Part shown: positions 1-8,345 of the stretch, one piece after another | How positions within the stretch are numbered: position 1 is the first letter of the stretch | Layout: every line of letters starts with the position of its first letter | NCBI GenBank assembly: GCA_947629905.1 | Contig: CANRFM010000003.1 | Coordinates: 62,001 to 126,000 of the forward strand | Direction of reading: 5' to 3' | Source of the DNA: an uncultured Clostridia bacterium | GTDB lineage: Bacteria > Bacillota > Clostridia > Oscillospirales > Ruminococcaceae | DNA: 64,000 nucleotides | Position numbers and translations under genes: made by a program | Notes under the pieces: generated by a model | Seen by the model: only the letters and a program-made list of their open reading frames with translations | The model's database searches: none | Told to the model about the DNA's origin: nothing

Positions 1-249
1 CAAAGCGGCGTGGAGAACGGTGCGGACAAGCAGCTTGCCGGCGCTGCGGAACGGTTTGGGATGCACGGACTTGCCGGGCTGCTGCGTACCCTTGCCGACG
101 AGACAGAACGGTTCCGGCATTCGACAGACAGCGGGCTGACGGCAGTAATGCAAGCAATGACCGCCGTGCAGCATTACACGGCGGTCGGTCGGAAAAAATT
201 GGAGCTGATCTGTGCGCTGCAAACCATGTCAGACGGCAGCGCTCTCTAA
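1..249 (+). CDS. C-terminal fragment of an unidentified protein
   Basis: The frame is open from the left edge of the window and ends in TAA. About 82 residues are visible, beginning Q-S-G-V-E-N. The GTG at position 10 is only the first possible start inside the window, so this is most likely the tail of a longer gene. The fragment is helical and hydrophilic, with no motif I recognise. Its last 21 bases overlap the 3' end of the convergent fruK gene. A helical C-terminal domain of a DNA polymerase clamp-loader subunit is one possibility, but nothing visible proves it. Confidence 0.5.
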   Translation, partial: QSGVENGADKQLAGAAERFGMHGLAGLLRTLADETERFRHSTDSGLTAVMQAMTAVQHYTAVGRKKLELICALQTMSDGSAL

Positions 250-1146
250 AAAGGCAAACAGCTTTTCGGTCTCCTCCTGTTCGGCAAGTTTTCCGGAAAA
301 GACGCTTGCACTTGCGGCAGCAATGCCCATGTGCAGCGCCTTTTTTGCATCCCCAAACCGTTCGTAACCGGTCAGGAAACCCGCCAGCATGGAATCGCCT
401 GCCCCCGTGGTATTGCGTGCCTTGCCCCGGAGCGCACGGCGTGTGAAGCTTTCCCCGTCCGGCGTGACAAGTACGCTGCCCCGTTCGCCCATGGAGACCA
501 GCACATACTGTGCGCCATTGTCCTGCAATTTTCGGGCATAGCGTTCCGCTTCGGCAGGAGTGTTCAGGCGCACCCCGAACAGCTCGCCCAGTTCATGATG
601 ATTCGGCTTGATGAGGAACGGATGATGCGGCAGCGTATTCCGAAGCAGCGTCCCGGTCGTATCCACCGCAAAGCGGATGCCCTTCCCCTGCAATGCCTGC
701 ATGATGTCGGCATACACGGTTTCCGGAAGTCCGGGCGGTACGCTGCCGGCAAGGACAAGGGTATCCCCTGCCTGCAAAGCGGAAAGCTGCTGCATCAGTG
801 CGGCAAAGCTCTCCGGGGGTACGGGTGCGCCGCTGCCGTTCAGCTCCGTGTCCGTTTCGGCATGGAGCTTGACGTTGAGGCGGGTGCTGCCTTCCGGGAG
901 TGTCAGAAATTCCGCCGGGATACCCGTTCCCGTAAGCAGCATTTTCAGCAGCTCTCCCGTCAGCCCTGCCGTGCAGCAGAAAGCCTTTGTCGGCACACCC
1001 AAATGATGCAGCACGGCGGAGACGTTGATGCCCTTTCCGCCGGGCAGAAGCTGTTCTTCGTGGATGCGGTTGACTTCACCGGGCTTGAGGTGTTCGGCAC
1101 GGATGTGATGATCCAGTGCGGGATTGAGCGTGAGGGTAGCGATCAT
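229..1146 (-). CDS. fruK: 1-phosphofructokinase-type PfkB sugar kinase
   Basis: This cytoplasmic kinase of the PfkB (ribokinase) family phosphorylates fructose 1-phosphate, or a related sugar phosphate, to the 1,6-bisphosphate. It is 305 residues, a normal length. The first PfkB signature GGKGIN lies at residues 36-41 and the second, with GAGDS at 248-252, carries the catalytic Asp251. An AAAGGAGA ribosome site precedes the ATG. It lies 35 bp downstream of radA on the same strand and may be cotranscribed with it. No fructose PTS gene or regulator is adjacent, so tagatose-6-phosphate kinase (LacC) remains an alternative. The family is certain and the exact substrate is inferred. Confidence 0.85.
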   Translation of the reverse strand: MIATLTLNPALDHHIRAEHLKPGEVNRIHEEQLLPGGKGINVSAVLHHLGVPTKAFCCTAGLTGELLKMLLTGTGIPAEFLTLPEGSTRLNVKLHAETDTELNGSGAPVPPESFAALMQQLSALQAGDTLVLAGSVPPGLPETVYADIMQALQGKGIRFAVDTTGTLLRNTLPHHPFLIKPNHHELGELFGVRLNTPAEAERYARKLQDNGAQYVLVSMGERGSVLVTPDGESFTRRALRGKARNTTGAGDSMLAGFLTGYERFGDAKKALHMGIAAASASVFSGKLAEQEETEKLFAFLESAAV

Positions 1147-1181
1147 AGGGGGTCTCCTTTCTTTTCACGGCAGATCGGTTT

Positions 1182-2570
1182 TCAGGCGGTCGTTTCCTGT
1201 TCGGCGGCAAGTTTGGCAAGGGCGCTGAACGCCTGCCGGAGGGAGCTTACCCCGAAAATGCGCAGCTTGCGGGAGCTTTTCGGGAGCGCCGGAAGTGCCT
1301 GCTTGGGAACGATGCACACCTCAAAGCCCATGCGCTGTGCTTCCTGTACTCGCTTGATGATGTGGGACACGTTGCGTATCTCTCCGGCAAGTCCTACTTC
1401 TCCGATGGCAATGAGTTTGTCGGGAAGTACCCTATCCGTCAGCGAGGAATAGAGCGCCAGTGCAACAGGCAGATCCCCGGCGGGTTCGTCGAGCTTGAAA
1501 CCGCCGACAATGTTCAGGTAGACATCCAATGCCCCGTAACTCAGCCCGAAGCGCTTTTCCAAAACGGCAAGGATCAGGCTCATGCGGTTGTAGTCGAAGC
1601 CGGTCGCCGTGCGTTTCGGGGAAGCAAAGCCGCTTTTGGAGACGAGTGTCTGCACCTCTGCTAAAATCGGGCGTGAACCCTCCATGACACAGGCGATACA
1701 CGTACCGGAAACGCCCAGCGGTCGCCCGGCAAGGAGCATCTGTGAGGGATTTTCGACTTCCTGCAAGCCCTTTTCCTGCATATCGAACACACCGATTTCA
1801 TTGGTAGAGCCGAAACGGTTCTTCACCGCCCGCAGTATCCGGTAACTCATGTGCCGTTCGCCCTCAAAGAACAGCACCGTATCCACGATGTGTTCCATGA
1901 CTTTCGGTCCGGCAATGGCACCGTCCTTGTTGACGTGTCCGACAATGAAAGTCGGTATCTCAAGGCGTTTTGCCGTGTGCATGAACAGGTTGGTACACTC
2001 CCGCACCTGCGTGAGACTGCCGGGTGTGGAGCTGATCTGCGTGATCTGCATGGTCTGGATGGAGTCGATGATGACGACATCCGGTTTGGAGACGGTGATG
2101 GTATCGCTGACAGCTTCCGCATCCGTTTCGGTCAGGATATAGAGCTTGTCAGAGGAAACGCCAAGACGCTCCGCACGGAGTTTGAGCTGCCGGGCAGATT
2201 CCTCTCCGGAGACATAGAGGACATTGTGGCTTTTGCCGAGAAACTGGCAGATCTGCAGCAGTAAAGTAGATTTGCCGATACCCGGTTCACCGCCGAGCAG
2301 AACGATCGAGCCTTTCACAAGACCGCCGCCGAGTACCCGGTCAAGCTCTCCGCAGCCGGTGCTGTAGCGGATCTCATGTTCCGTGCTGATGTCGTCGATC
2401 AGGTGAATGCGGTCGGACAGGTCATTCAGGGAACGGCTGCTGCCGGGGGAGGCGGGGGCTGCTTCTTCGAGGGTGTTCCATCTGCCGCAGCCGGGACAGC
2501 AGCCGTTCCATTTGGAGCTGCTGTAGCCGCATTCGGTGCAGATGTAGGAGATCCGGTCATGTTTTGCCAT
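1182..2570 (-). CDS. radA: DNA repair protein RadA/Sms
   Basis: RadA is a RecA-like ATPase and helicase that promotes branch migration during recombinational repair. At 462 residues it has the full family layout: an N-terminal C4 zinc finger (C11, C14, C25, C28), the Walker A motif GGEPGIGKS at about residue 93, the diagnostic KNRFG motif, and a C-terminal Lon-like domain. An AAGGAAG ribosome site supports the ATG. A consensus promoter lies 43-71 bp upstream, and the aquaporin terminator just beyond it insulates the gene. fruK follows on the same strand. Confidence 0.97.
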   Translation of the reverse strand: MAKHDRISYICTECGYSSSKWNGCCPGCGRWNTLEEAAPASPGSSRSLNDLSDRIHLIDDISTEHEIRYSTGCGELDRVLGGGLVKGSIVLLGGEPGIGKSTLLLQICQFLGKSHNVLYVSGEESARQLKLRAERLGVSSDKLYILTETDAEAVSDTITVSKPDVVIIDSIQTMQITQISSTPGSLTQVRECTNLFMHTAKRLEIPTFIVGHVNKDGAIAGPKVMEHIVDTVLFFEGERHMSYRILRAVKNRFGSTNEIGVFDMQEKGLQEVENPSQMLLAGRPLGVSGTCIACVMEGSRPILAEVQTLVSKSGFASPKRTATGFDYNRMSLILAVLEKRFGLSYGALDVYLNIVGGFKLDEPAGDLPVALALYSSLTDRVLPDKLIAIGEVGLAGEIRNVSHIIKRVQEAQRMGFEVCIVPKQALPALPKSSRKLRIFGVSSLRQAFSALAKLAAEQETTA

Positions 2571-2612
2571 AGAAAACTTCCTTTTCGGTTTTTGGGAAAA
2601 TATACTGCTTTT

Positions 2613-2641
2613 ATTTTATCACAGAGAATCTGTTTTGTCAA
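2613..2641 (-). promoter_or_regulatory. sigma-A promoter of radA
   Basis: On the minus strand TTGACA (2636-2641) is followed after exactly 17 nt by TAAAAT (2613-2618). The radA start codon is 43 bp downstream. Confidence 0.85.
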
Positions 2642-2661
2642 GGCGTGCGCACATAAAAACA

Positions 2662-2685
2662 CCCCTCTCCCGGAAAGGAGAGGGG
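2662..2685 (-). terminator. Rho-independent terminator of the aquaporin gene
   Basis: A perfect 9 bp stem, CCCCTCTCC with GGAGAGGGG, encloses a 6 nt loop. On the minus strand it is followed by GTGTTTTT. It lies 26 bp past the aquaporin stop codon. Confidence 0.9.
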
Positions 2686-2710
2686 GCGAGAGAAAAGCCT
2701 GATAGTGAGC

Positions 2711-3427
2711 TTACTTTGTTTCTTCCTTGCTTTCGCTTTCCAAGAACTTGTAGCAGCCTGCCGCAAGTGCAGCGCCTACCAGAGGACCAACGATGAACAC
2801 CCAGAGCTGCACGATCGGGGTCGTGTTGCCGTTCAGTGCGGCAAAGACAGCCGGACCGAGGCTTCTTGCCGGATTGACGGAAGTACCGGTCAGACCAATG
2901 CCGAGGATGTGTACCAGTACCAGCGTAAAGCCGATCACGATACCGCCGAACGAGCCGTGTCCGGCTTTTTTGGATGTGACACCCAGAATGGTGAGTACAA
3001 AGAAGAAGGTCAGGACGATCTCCACGAGGAGACCGGCAAAGATGTTGTCATTTACGCCGGCAAGTCCGTTTGAGCCGAAACCGCCTGTTTGGTCTGTTAC
3101 GTTGCCAAAGCTGAAAATAGCAGCTAAAACACCAGAGCCAAGCAGTGCGCCGATGCACTGGGAAATGACATAGCCCACGAAATCAGCAACTGTCATGCCG
3201 CCGCTGAGCAGGACACCGAGCGAAACCGCCGGATTGATGTGACACCCGGAAATGTTCCCAACACAGTAAGCCATGCCAACGATCGTCAGACCGAATGCCA
3301 GCGCCGTGAGGATGTACCCACCGCCGTTTACGGCATCACAGCCGACCAGCATCGCAGTGCCGCAGCCGAGGATGACCAGTGCCATTGTGCCGATACATTC
3401 GGCAACATACTTTTTGATTGCGTTCAT
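2711..3427 (-). CDS. aqpZ: Aquaporin, MIP family water channel
   Basis: This integral membrane channel has 238 residues and six predicted transmembrane helices. Both NPA boxes are present, at residues 65-67 (HINPAVSLG) and 185-187 (SVNPARSLG). The selectivity-filter residues match the AqpZ pattern: Phe in AFGL, His in LVHIL, and Arg188 after the second NPA. This points to water rather than glycerol as the main substrate. The gene is monocistronic, with its own consensus promoter and a strong terminator. The short C-terminal tail is Glu/Lys-rich. The family is certain and the water specificity is inferred from the filter residues. Confidence 0.92.
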   Translation of the reverse strand: MNAIKKYVAECIGTMALVILGCGTAMLVGCDAVNGGGYILTALAFGLTIVGMAYCVGNISGCHINPAVSLGVLLSGGMTVADFVGYVISQCIGALLGSGVLAAIFSFGNVTDQTGGFGSNGLAGVNDNIFAGLLVEIVLTFFFVLTILGVTSKKAGHGSFGGIVIGFTLVLVHILGIGLTGTSVNPARSLGPAVFAALNGNTTPIVQLWVFIVGPLVGAALAAGCYKFLESESKEETK

Positions 3428-3478
3428 TTTGTTTACCTCCTGAATGTGTTTTTTTAAGGGAACGCACCCTTTCTCTTT

Positions 3479-3507
3479 ATTATAGCATATTTTTCCTGCT
3501 TTGTAAA
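3479..3507 (-). promoter_or_regulatory. sigma-A promoter of the aquaporin gene
   Basis: On the minus strand TTTACA (3502-3507), a 17 nt spacer and TATAAT (3479-3484) lie 52 bp upstream of the ATG. Confidence 0.85.
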
Positions 3508-3551
3508 GTGGAAATGTAATTTTTTCAGATGTTGCTGAAATGCGGCAAGTA

Positions 3552-4514
3552 TTATTCTGTCTGCATCGGCAGATGGATCACGACATTTTCTTCGGTATCC
3601 CGGATCTCACCCGTCAGCGGGTCAGCCGTGAACCATGCCCATGTGGAATTGTGCGTTTCCAGATTTTCGTAGAGGTGTATCAGCACTGTGCCGTCCTCCT
3701 GACAGACGGCACCTACAGAGGGCGGAACTGCGCCGTAATTGTCCGAGTAATACTGCTTTGCCTCCTCGCAGAGTGTTCCGGTCGTAAAGAACTGAAATTC
3801 TGTATCCTCCTGCAAAAATACAAGCTCCTCTCCGGGGGTTTCTTCCTCGGCTGCGGAAAGCTTCATGCTTGCCTGCTGCGTGCCGGACAGAAAGGCTGTC
3901 CGGTTCTGCCCGTCCGCAGCGGCAAGCTGCATTTCCTCCGTGCCATCCTCAACGGGCTGTATCGTGTAGGTAAAGGCAACGCTGCTGCCGTCCTCCTGTT
4001 CGTAGATCGTGCCGTTCCCATCCGTCTCAAAGACATAGTACCGGCAGACCAGTATGCCGGATCCATTCATGGAGAGCGACCGCCATACGCCGGCTGCGGA
4101 CAGCGGCGGCAGGTCTGTTTCCTGCACGGAAAAGCTCTCTGTCTCGTCTGTTACATCGATTATGACTTCGGGAGTCGGGCTGCTTTCCGGGCTATTGCCA
4201 AAGGTTTCCGCTTTCAGGTCTGTTGCTGCTTCGCTTTCGGTTTCAGCTTCGATGGTCCGGACGGTGATGGGCTGCGTGACTGACGGCGCTGTGCCTGTGA
4301 TACCGCCTGTCGTATAGCAGACATAGGGGTGCATTTCCTCTGCGGGATGCTTGCTGCTGAACATGGCAAGCCCCACGACAAGCGCTGTACAGGCTGCTGC
4401 GCTGACTACACCGACAATATGGCTTGCCCGGATGCGTCCTGCCGGGGTGACATTTTCATCGAGCAGGGAATCCTCCGTTTCTCCGATTGCCTGAAAGAGA
4501 TCTTCGGGTTTCAT
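3552..4514 (-). CDS. Putative membrane anti-sigma factor paired with an ECF sigma factor
   Basis: The protein has 320 residues: a short cytoplasmic N-terminus, one transmembrane helix (about 33-52), and a long extracytoplasmic part rich in Thr, Glu and Ser with no recognised domain. The frame is open further upstream, but the ATG at 4514 is chosen because AAGGAGGG precedes it and it overlaps the sigma-factor stop as ATGA. Translational coupling to an ECF sigma gene together with this topology is the classic sigma/anti-sigma arrangement. The anti-sigma role is inferred from context, because no zinc-binding HxxxCxxC motif is present. Confidence 0.65.
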   Translation of the reverse strand: MKPEDLFQAIGETEDSLLDENVTPAGRIRASHIVGVVSAAACTALVVGLAMFSSKHPAEEMHPYVCYTTGGITGTAPSVTQPITVRTIEAETESEAATDLKAETFGNSPESSPTPEVIIDVTDETESFSVQETDLPPLSAAGVWRSLSMNGSGILVCRYYVFETDGNGTIYEQEDGSSVAFTYTIQPVEDGTEEMQLAAADGQNRTAFLSGTQQASMKLSAAEEETPGEELVFLQEDTEFQFFTTGTLCEEAKQYYSDNYGAVPPSVGAVCQEDGTVLIHLYENLETHNSTWAWFTADPLTGEIRDTEENVVIHLPMQTE

Positions 4515-5068
4515 ATAAAGCCCTCCTTTTTGAGATGCTCCCGCAGTTTCTGACGTGTGCGACGCAGGATGACAGATGTATGATTTGAGCGCAGCCCAAA
4601 GGCTTCGGCTATGGATCTGACGGGTTCGGCATAGAAGTACCGCCGCAGGAAGATCTGCCTGTCCCGCTGCGGCAGTTTGCGCAGGAAGGCATTGAGACTT
4701 TCCCGCAGTGCCCGCTGATCGCAGATAGTTTCCACGTCCTCCGGGTCGGCGATGCATTCAGCAAGTTCTTCGAGTACGGCATCCATTTCGCCGCTGCCCC
4801 GTTTTTCTGCCCGCTGCTGCCGATAGCGGTCAAAGGCAAGGTTGCGGGTGATCTTGCCCAAAAACAAGCGCAGCCGGAGCGGTTTCTGGGGCGGTATGGC
4901 ATTCCATGCACGCATCCATGTATCATTGACGCATTCTTCGGCATCTCTGTCGCTGTGCAGAATATGTTCCGCAATGGAATGGCAGTATGCGCCGTAGACC
5001 TGTGAAGTTTCTTCGATCGCTGTTTCATCCCGTTTCCAGTATAAGGCAATGATCTCTGCATCGTCCAT
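4511..5068 (-). CDS. ECF-type RNA polymerase sigma factor
   Basis: This 185-residue sigma-70 family protein contains only region 2 (about residues 15-80, with ARNLAF-like core-binding sequence) and region 4 (about 115-180, a helix-turn-helix ending in RRTRQKLREHL). That is the extracytoplasmic-function architecture. The start at 5068 is chosen over an upstream ATG at 5161 because AAAGGAGGG lies just before it. An ECF-type promoter, TGTCAC-N16-CGTCTTA, lies 26-54 bp upstream and suggests autoregulation. The overlapping downstream gene is its likely anti-sigma factor. Confidence 0.88.
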   Translation of the reverse strand: MDDAEIIALYWKRDETAIEETSQVYGAYCHSIAEHILHSDRDAEECVNDTWMRAWNAIPPQKPLRLRLFLGKITRNLAFDRYRQQRAEKRGSGEMDAVLEELAECIADPEDVETICDQRALRESLNAFLRKLPQRDRQIFLRRYFYAEPVRSIAEAFGLRSNHTSVILRRTRQKLREHLKKEGFI

Positions 5069-5093
5069 GCGCCAGCCCTCCTTTCCTGTCTTA

Positions 5094-5122
5094 TAAGACG
5101 GATTTTTGCGGAAGATGTGACA
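5094..5122 (-). promoter_or_regulatory. Putative autoregulated ECF promoter
   Basis: On the minus strand TGTCAC (5117-5122), 16 nt, then CGTCTTA (5094-5100). It is unlike the sigma-A promoters elsewhere in the window, and nearly the same motif with the same spacing lies upstream of the sigma gene at 18800. Confidence 0.55.
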
Positions 5123-5144
5123 GCTTTCCCGGAAAAAAATAAAA

Positions 5145-5169
5145 AGGGCGCTTTTTTTCAAAGTGCCCT
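5145..5169 (-). terminator. Terminator of the yabP-yabQ-divIC-S1 operon
   Basis: On the minus strand AGGGCACTTT pairs with AAAGCGCCCT (one mismatch) and a T-rich tract follows. It begins 9 bp past the S1-gene stop codon. Confidence 0.8.
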
Positions 5170-5177
5170 CTATGCGT

Positions 5178-5630
5178 TTATTTGGGACGGCGCTTGGAGC
5201 CGTTCTTCCGGTCAGTATTGCGGCGGATGTCGCACATACGCTCCTCGCTGTTCTGCTTGAAGCGGTTCATCATGTCCTCAAAGGTCATTTCTCCGGCAGG
5301 TTTCTGGGACTTGGCTTCCCATGCAGCCCCCCTATCCCGTTCCTGACGGCGGGGCGGACGTGATTTCTGCGGCTTGTCATCTGCCGGAAGCGCTTTCTTG
5401 ATCGACAGGCTGATCTTGCCCTGTTCACTCACGGAGAGCACCTTGACCTGTACGCTCTGTCCTTCCTCTAAGTGTGTATGGATGTCTGTTACATAGGTAT
5501 TGGACACCTCGGAAATATGTACCATACCCGTGACAGGCTTGCTGCCCTCTAAGGGTATCTCCACAAAAGCCCCGTAATTTGTAATTCCCTTTACTTTCCC
5601 CTTGTAGATCTTTCCGATTTCCAACTGCAT
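5178..5630 (-). CDS. S1 RNA-binding domain protein (YabR-like)
   Basis: Residues 1-75 form an S1/OB-fold RNA-binding domain, with the typical GKVKGITNYGAFVEI opening and a GKISLSIKKA end. A basic, disordered tail to residue 150 follows. The position directly after divIC matches the yabR locus of Bacillus subtilis, whose product belongs to the general stress protein 13 group of small S1 proteins. It probably binds RNA or the ribosome. It is the last gene of the yabP operon. An AGGGGG ribosome site lies about 12 nt before the ATG, slightly far. The domain is certain and the cellular role unknown. Confidence 0.88.
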   Translation of the reverse strand: MQLEIGKIYKGKVKGITNYGAFVEIPLEGSKPVTGMVHISEVSNTYVTDIHTHLEEGQSVQVKVLSVSEQGKISLSIKKALPADDKPQKSRPPRRQERDRGAAWEAKSQKPAGEMTFEDMMNRFKQNSEERMCDIRRNTDRKNGSKRRPK

Positions 5631-5698
5631 AGTTTGTAAAAGCCCCCTGCTTTCTTAAAAATTCTACAGAGTCTGCTGAAACACAGGCATACTTCCGT

Positions 5699-6007
5699 TT
5701 AATTATGAGACGTATCGTAATACCGCCGTTCATCCGGATAGGCATAGCCATTCTGTTCCACAGCAATTTTCTCCATATATCTGCCAATATCATCGGATTC
5801 AATGATATCTGCAAGCTCTTCATTCTGGGCGGTCAGCGTCTCGACCTTTTCTTCGAGGGCAGCAAGTTCCCGCTTGCGTTCGATGATCGAGTTTTGTGTC
5901 TTGATGAATGCGACCGCACAGATAATCACAAACATGACAATTGCCACACGGAAAATCAATTTCATACCGATATGGGATTTTTCACCGGATCGTTTTGTTT
6001 TTGCCAT
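5699..6007 (-). CDS. divIC: Septum formation initiator DivIC/FtsB family
   Basis: This 102-residue bitopic membrane protein has a basic N-terminus, one transmembrane helix at about 16-38, and then a coiled coil (about 40-75, IIERKRELAALEEKVETL). That is the standard FtsB/DivIC layout for the divisome subcomplex with FtsL and DivIB. The start at 6007 is chosen for the AAAGGAAA site before it and because it gives the family length. Its 5' end overlaps yabQ by 26 bp, and the order yabP-yabQ-divIC-S1 is that of Bacillus and Clostridia. Confidence 0.9.
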   Translation of the reverse strand: MAKTKRSGEKSHIGMKLIFRVAIVMFVIICAVAFIKTQNSIIERKRELAALEEKVETLTAQNEELADIIESDDIGRYMEKIAVEQNGYAYPDERRYYDTSHN

Positions 6008-6569
6008 AGAGGTTTCCTTTCTGTTGCAAGGGCTTCCGTATCCGGAGCGCACTTCTCTTTCTATGTACATTATACAACATCTTAGGGGGTGCTTGCAAGT
6101 GATTTTTGGTATTTTCTGTTCCCATTCTATGTTTTTTGGAGGTTTTCACAAAAGTCCACTCCACTTTTTTACATATCAATGCATAACCCCGGCGCAGCGC
6201 CCGAACCGGCACGGCGAACAGCCGGAGCAGACATTCGAGGATGCCCATGACTGCTTTCCCGACCGTACACACGTACAGAACGATACCCAAAAAGCAGCCG
6301 ACGGCATAGCAGCCCCGGAACACGCCCTTGGAGAAGCCGCTCGCATACAGGAGCAGCAGGAGACAGACTGCCAGTACCCAAAGTACATCCTCCGCTGCCA
6401 CGGCTGCCGGATGATGCGGCACAAGCCTGCGCAGCAGCCGGAACGCATCGAGCAAGACCCCGGCAGGAATTGCCAGCAGTATCGAACCCCCGAACAGCAG
6501 CAGGGCTTCTCCGGTGGACTGGTAGGTGTCCGGCAGCATCTCACTGCGCCAAAACAGCAGGAGGCTCAT
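5982..6569 (-). CDS. yabQ: Spore cortex biosynthesis protein YabQ
   Basis: YabQ is a multi-pass membrane protein needed for spore cortex formation in Bacillus. This 195-residue copy has about four hydrophobic segments in residues 20-135, including LLLFGGSILLAIPAGVLLDA, then a basic tail. Its ATG overlaps the yabP stop as ATGA and its 3' end overlaps divIC, so the genes are translationally coupled. Sequence conservation in the family is low, so the call rests on topology plus the conserved neighbourhood. Confidence 0.85.
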   Translation of the reverse strand: MSLLLFWRSEMLPDTYQSTGEALLLFGGSILLAIPAGVLLDAFRLLRRLVPHHPAAVAAEDVLWVLAVCLLLLLYASGFSKGVFRGCYAVGCFLGIVLYVCTVGKAVMGILECLLRLFAVPVRALRRGYALICKKVEWTFVKTSKKHRMGTENTKNHLQAPPKMLYNVHRKRSALRIRKPLQQKGNLYGKNKTIR

Positions 6570-6832
6570 CGGAACAATTTCCCCAGCAGGGAGAGGGGGC
6601 TGCGTTTATCCTTGTCGCCGTACTGGATGCCCCAGATGTCACCCTCCACAGAAAGGTCGCCCTTTTCGATGCTGATACTGCGGATATGCAGCTCTCTGCC
6701 GGTGATACACAGCTCGCCCTGTTCGGTATAGAGTACGATCTCACGCTCGTCAAATCTGTCCATGTCGGTAATGCCGGAGACGGTAAGCGTTCTGCGGTTT
6801 TCGAGATGAAGAGAATGGGTCTGTTCCTGCAT
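6566..6832 (-). CDS. yabP: Sporulation protein YabP
   Basis: The protein has 88 residues with the YabP/YqfC family pattern: HSLHLENRRTLTVSGI at the start, then a predicted beta-rich domain with LCITGRELHIRSI and LSVEGDIWGIQY. In Bacillus YabP acts in spore envelope assembly. The ATG at 6832 is chosen over one 27 bp upstream because AAGGAGGTG lies 7 nt before it. It is the first gene of the yabP-yabQ-divIC-S1 operon. No clear promoter was identified in the 62 bp between it and the rpsR terminator. Confidence 0.88.
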   Translation of the reverse strand: MQEQTHSLHLENRRTLTVSGITDMDRFDEREIVLYTEQGELCITGRELHIRSISIEKGDLSVEGDIWGIQYGDKDKRSPLSLLGKLFR

Positions 6833-6893
6833 GACAAGCACCTCCTTGCATTGGTACATGGTATGCAGCAGGGCAGGGGATTAGAACAAAAAG

Positions 6894-6914
6894 CCCCTCC
6901 CGGTACGGGAGGGG
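6894..6914 (-). terminator. Terminator of the rpsF-ssb-rpsR operon
   Basis: An 8 bp stem, CCCCTCCC with GGGAGGGG, closes a 5 nt loop. On the minus strand it is followed by CTTTTTG. It lies 6 bp past the rpsR stop codon. Confidence 0.9.
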
Positions 6915-6920
6915 GAATTG

Positions 6921-7163
6921 TTAGTCGGCTACATAGGGCAGCAGGGCAATATGTCTTGCTCTCTTGATGGCAGACGTCAGCTCACGCTGATGATAAGCAC
7001 AAGTGCCGGTTACACGGCGGGGCAGGATCTTTGCCCTTTCTGTCATGCACTTCTTGAGCTTGGAAATGTCCTTGTAATCGATCTTCTCCACTCTGTCCAC
7101 GCAGAACATACAAACCTTCTTGCGGGGGCGTTTGGAGGGACGAGCACTTCTCTCACGTTCCAT
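6921..7163 (-). CDS. rpsR: 30S ribosomal protein S18
   Basis: The 80 residues match S18 throughout, ending in [29 protein letters not shown] in two conserved blocks. The N-terminal part carries CMFC (residues 18-21), part of a zinc-ribbon form of S18. An AAGGAGAA site precedes the ATG. It is the third gene of the conserved rpsF-ssb-rpsR operon and ends at a strong terminator. Confidence 0.97.
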   Translation of the reverse strand: MERERSARPSKRPRKKVCMFCVDRVEKIDYKDISKLKKCMTERAKILPRRVTGTCAYHQRELTSAIKRARHIALLPYVAD

Positions 7164-7186
7164 AGAAAAATTCTCCTTTCTCAGAA

Positions 7187-7702
7187 TTAAAACGGTACGT
7201 TGCCGTCACTCATGATTTCCTCAAAGTCCTCAAAGCCGCCCGTTGCGATCGGCTCGGGTGCCTGATTGAGCTGCTGCGCCGGGGGAGCTTGTCTGGGAGC
7301 AGCAGACTGCTGCTGGGGCTGAGAATGATACTGCTGATTGTACGGCTGGTTATACGGCTGTGTTCCGCCGCCGTTATCATTGCGCTTGTCGCCGCAGAAA
7401 TTGACCTGATCGGCAATGATCGCCGTGCTGTAGTGCTTGACACCGTTGTTGTCGGTGTAATTATCGTTTTGGACGCTTCCCTCCACAAGAATGAGACGTC
7501 CCTTTGTGAAATACTTGCAGACAAATTCTGCCGTCTGCCGCCAACAAGTGACTTCAAAAAAATCTGCCTGACGTTCTTCCCCCTGTTTGACAAAACGCCT
7601 GTCCACCGCAATACCGAACCGACACATAGAAATGCCGCTTTGTGTGGTGCGCAGTTCCGGGTCTCTCGTCAGTCTGCCCATAAGGATCACTCTGTTATAC
7701 AT
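7187..7702 (-). CDS. ssb: Single-stranded DNA-binding protein
   Basis: This 171-residue protein has an OB-fold (about 1-108, starting [18 protein letters not shown]) and a Gln/Pro/Tyr-rich flexible linker. The C-terminal tip ends in NVPF, the site where SSB recruits replication and repair partners, though it is less acidic than the usual DDDIPF. GGGGAGG precedes the ATG. It lies between rpsF and rpsR, the standard locus of the main replicative SSB in Firmicutes. Confidence 0.97.
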   Translation of the reverse strand: MYNRVILMGRLTRDPELRTTQSGISMCRFGIAVDRRFVKQGEERQADFFEVTCWRQTAEFVCKYFTKGRLILVEGSVQNDNYTDNNGVKHYSTAIIADQVNFCGDKRNDNGGGTQPYNQPYNQQYHSQPQQQSAAPRQAPPAQQLNQAPEPIATGGFEDFEEIMSDGNVPF

Positions 7703-7753
7703 CGCAGTACCTCCCCGCTATCTTGAGATTCCGGCAAATTGGGATTTGCACGC

Positions 7754-8047
7754 TTACTTGGTGGTGACCAATGCCCGCAGAACACCGTCTGTGATGTTCA
7801 GGACACGGCTCAGCTCTGCCGGGAAATCGGGCTTGGATGTGAATGAATACAGCACGTAGTAGCCTTCCGTCTCGTAATGGATCGGATACGCCAGCTTCCG
7901 CTTGCCCCATTCATTGACCTCCTCGGTCAGTGTACCGTTCTTCTCGATGAGCTCCTTGAATCTTTCCACGAGTGCCTTGACAGCTTCCTCCTCCTTTTTC
8001 AGGGAGAAAACGACCATTGCTTCGTAGTTCTCATTCAGTTTTGCCAT
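7754..8047 (-). CDS. rpsF: 30S ribosomal protein S6
   Basis: The 97 residues match S6, including the conserved GKRKLAYPI segment and the YYVLYSFTSKP strand. The start at 8047 is chosen because AGAAGGAGGTG precedes it and gives the family start MAKLNENYEAM. It is the first gene of rpsF-ssb-rpsR. The promoter is 104 bp upstream, which leaves an mRNA leader of about 95 nt that may hold the S6:S18 regulatory site known in other bacteria. I did not resolve its fold. Confidence 0.96.
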   Translation of the reverse strand: MAKLNENYEAMVVFSLKKEEEAVKALVERFKELIEKNGTLTEEVNEWGKRKLAYPIHYETEGYYVLYSFTSKPDFPAELSRVLNITDGVLRALVTTK

Positions 8048-8150
8048 TTGACTGCACCTCCTTCTGGATTTCGCCTGCACAGCGGCAGGCAAGGAATGGA
8101 CACACCGCATGAATACGGTGCGGGTTGCTCTTTCGTGAGCAATCTTAAAT

Positions 8151-8179
8151 ATTATACCACATCCGGCAGGATATGTCAA
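8151..8179 (-). promoter_or_regulatory. sigma-A promoter of rpsF-ssb-rpsR
   Basis: On the minus strand TTGACA (8174-8179), 17 nt, TATAAT (8151-8156): a perfect consensus, as expected for a ribosomal protein operon. Confidence 0.92.
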
Positions 8180-8269
8180 GTGTTTTTATAAAATTTTTTT
8201 ATGACGGCTTTGTGTTGACGATAGATATGACTTAAAAAGGGAAAATTTATAAATTTTTTGGATAATGTC

Positions 8270-8299
8270 TTGCAATCCGGGTATGAAATGTGGTATAAT
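8270..8299 (+). promoter_or_regulatory. Promoter of the flavodiiron gene
   Basis: TTGCAA (8270-8275), an 18 nt spacer and TATAAT (8294-8299). Its position rules out the upstream in-frame ATG at 8265 as the start of the coding region. Confidence 0.75.
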
Positions 8300-8345
8300 A
8301 AAAAAGCGGTTCTGCCGCAGAATTTGTGGAAAGAAGGAATGTTAC

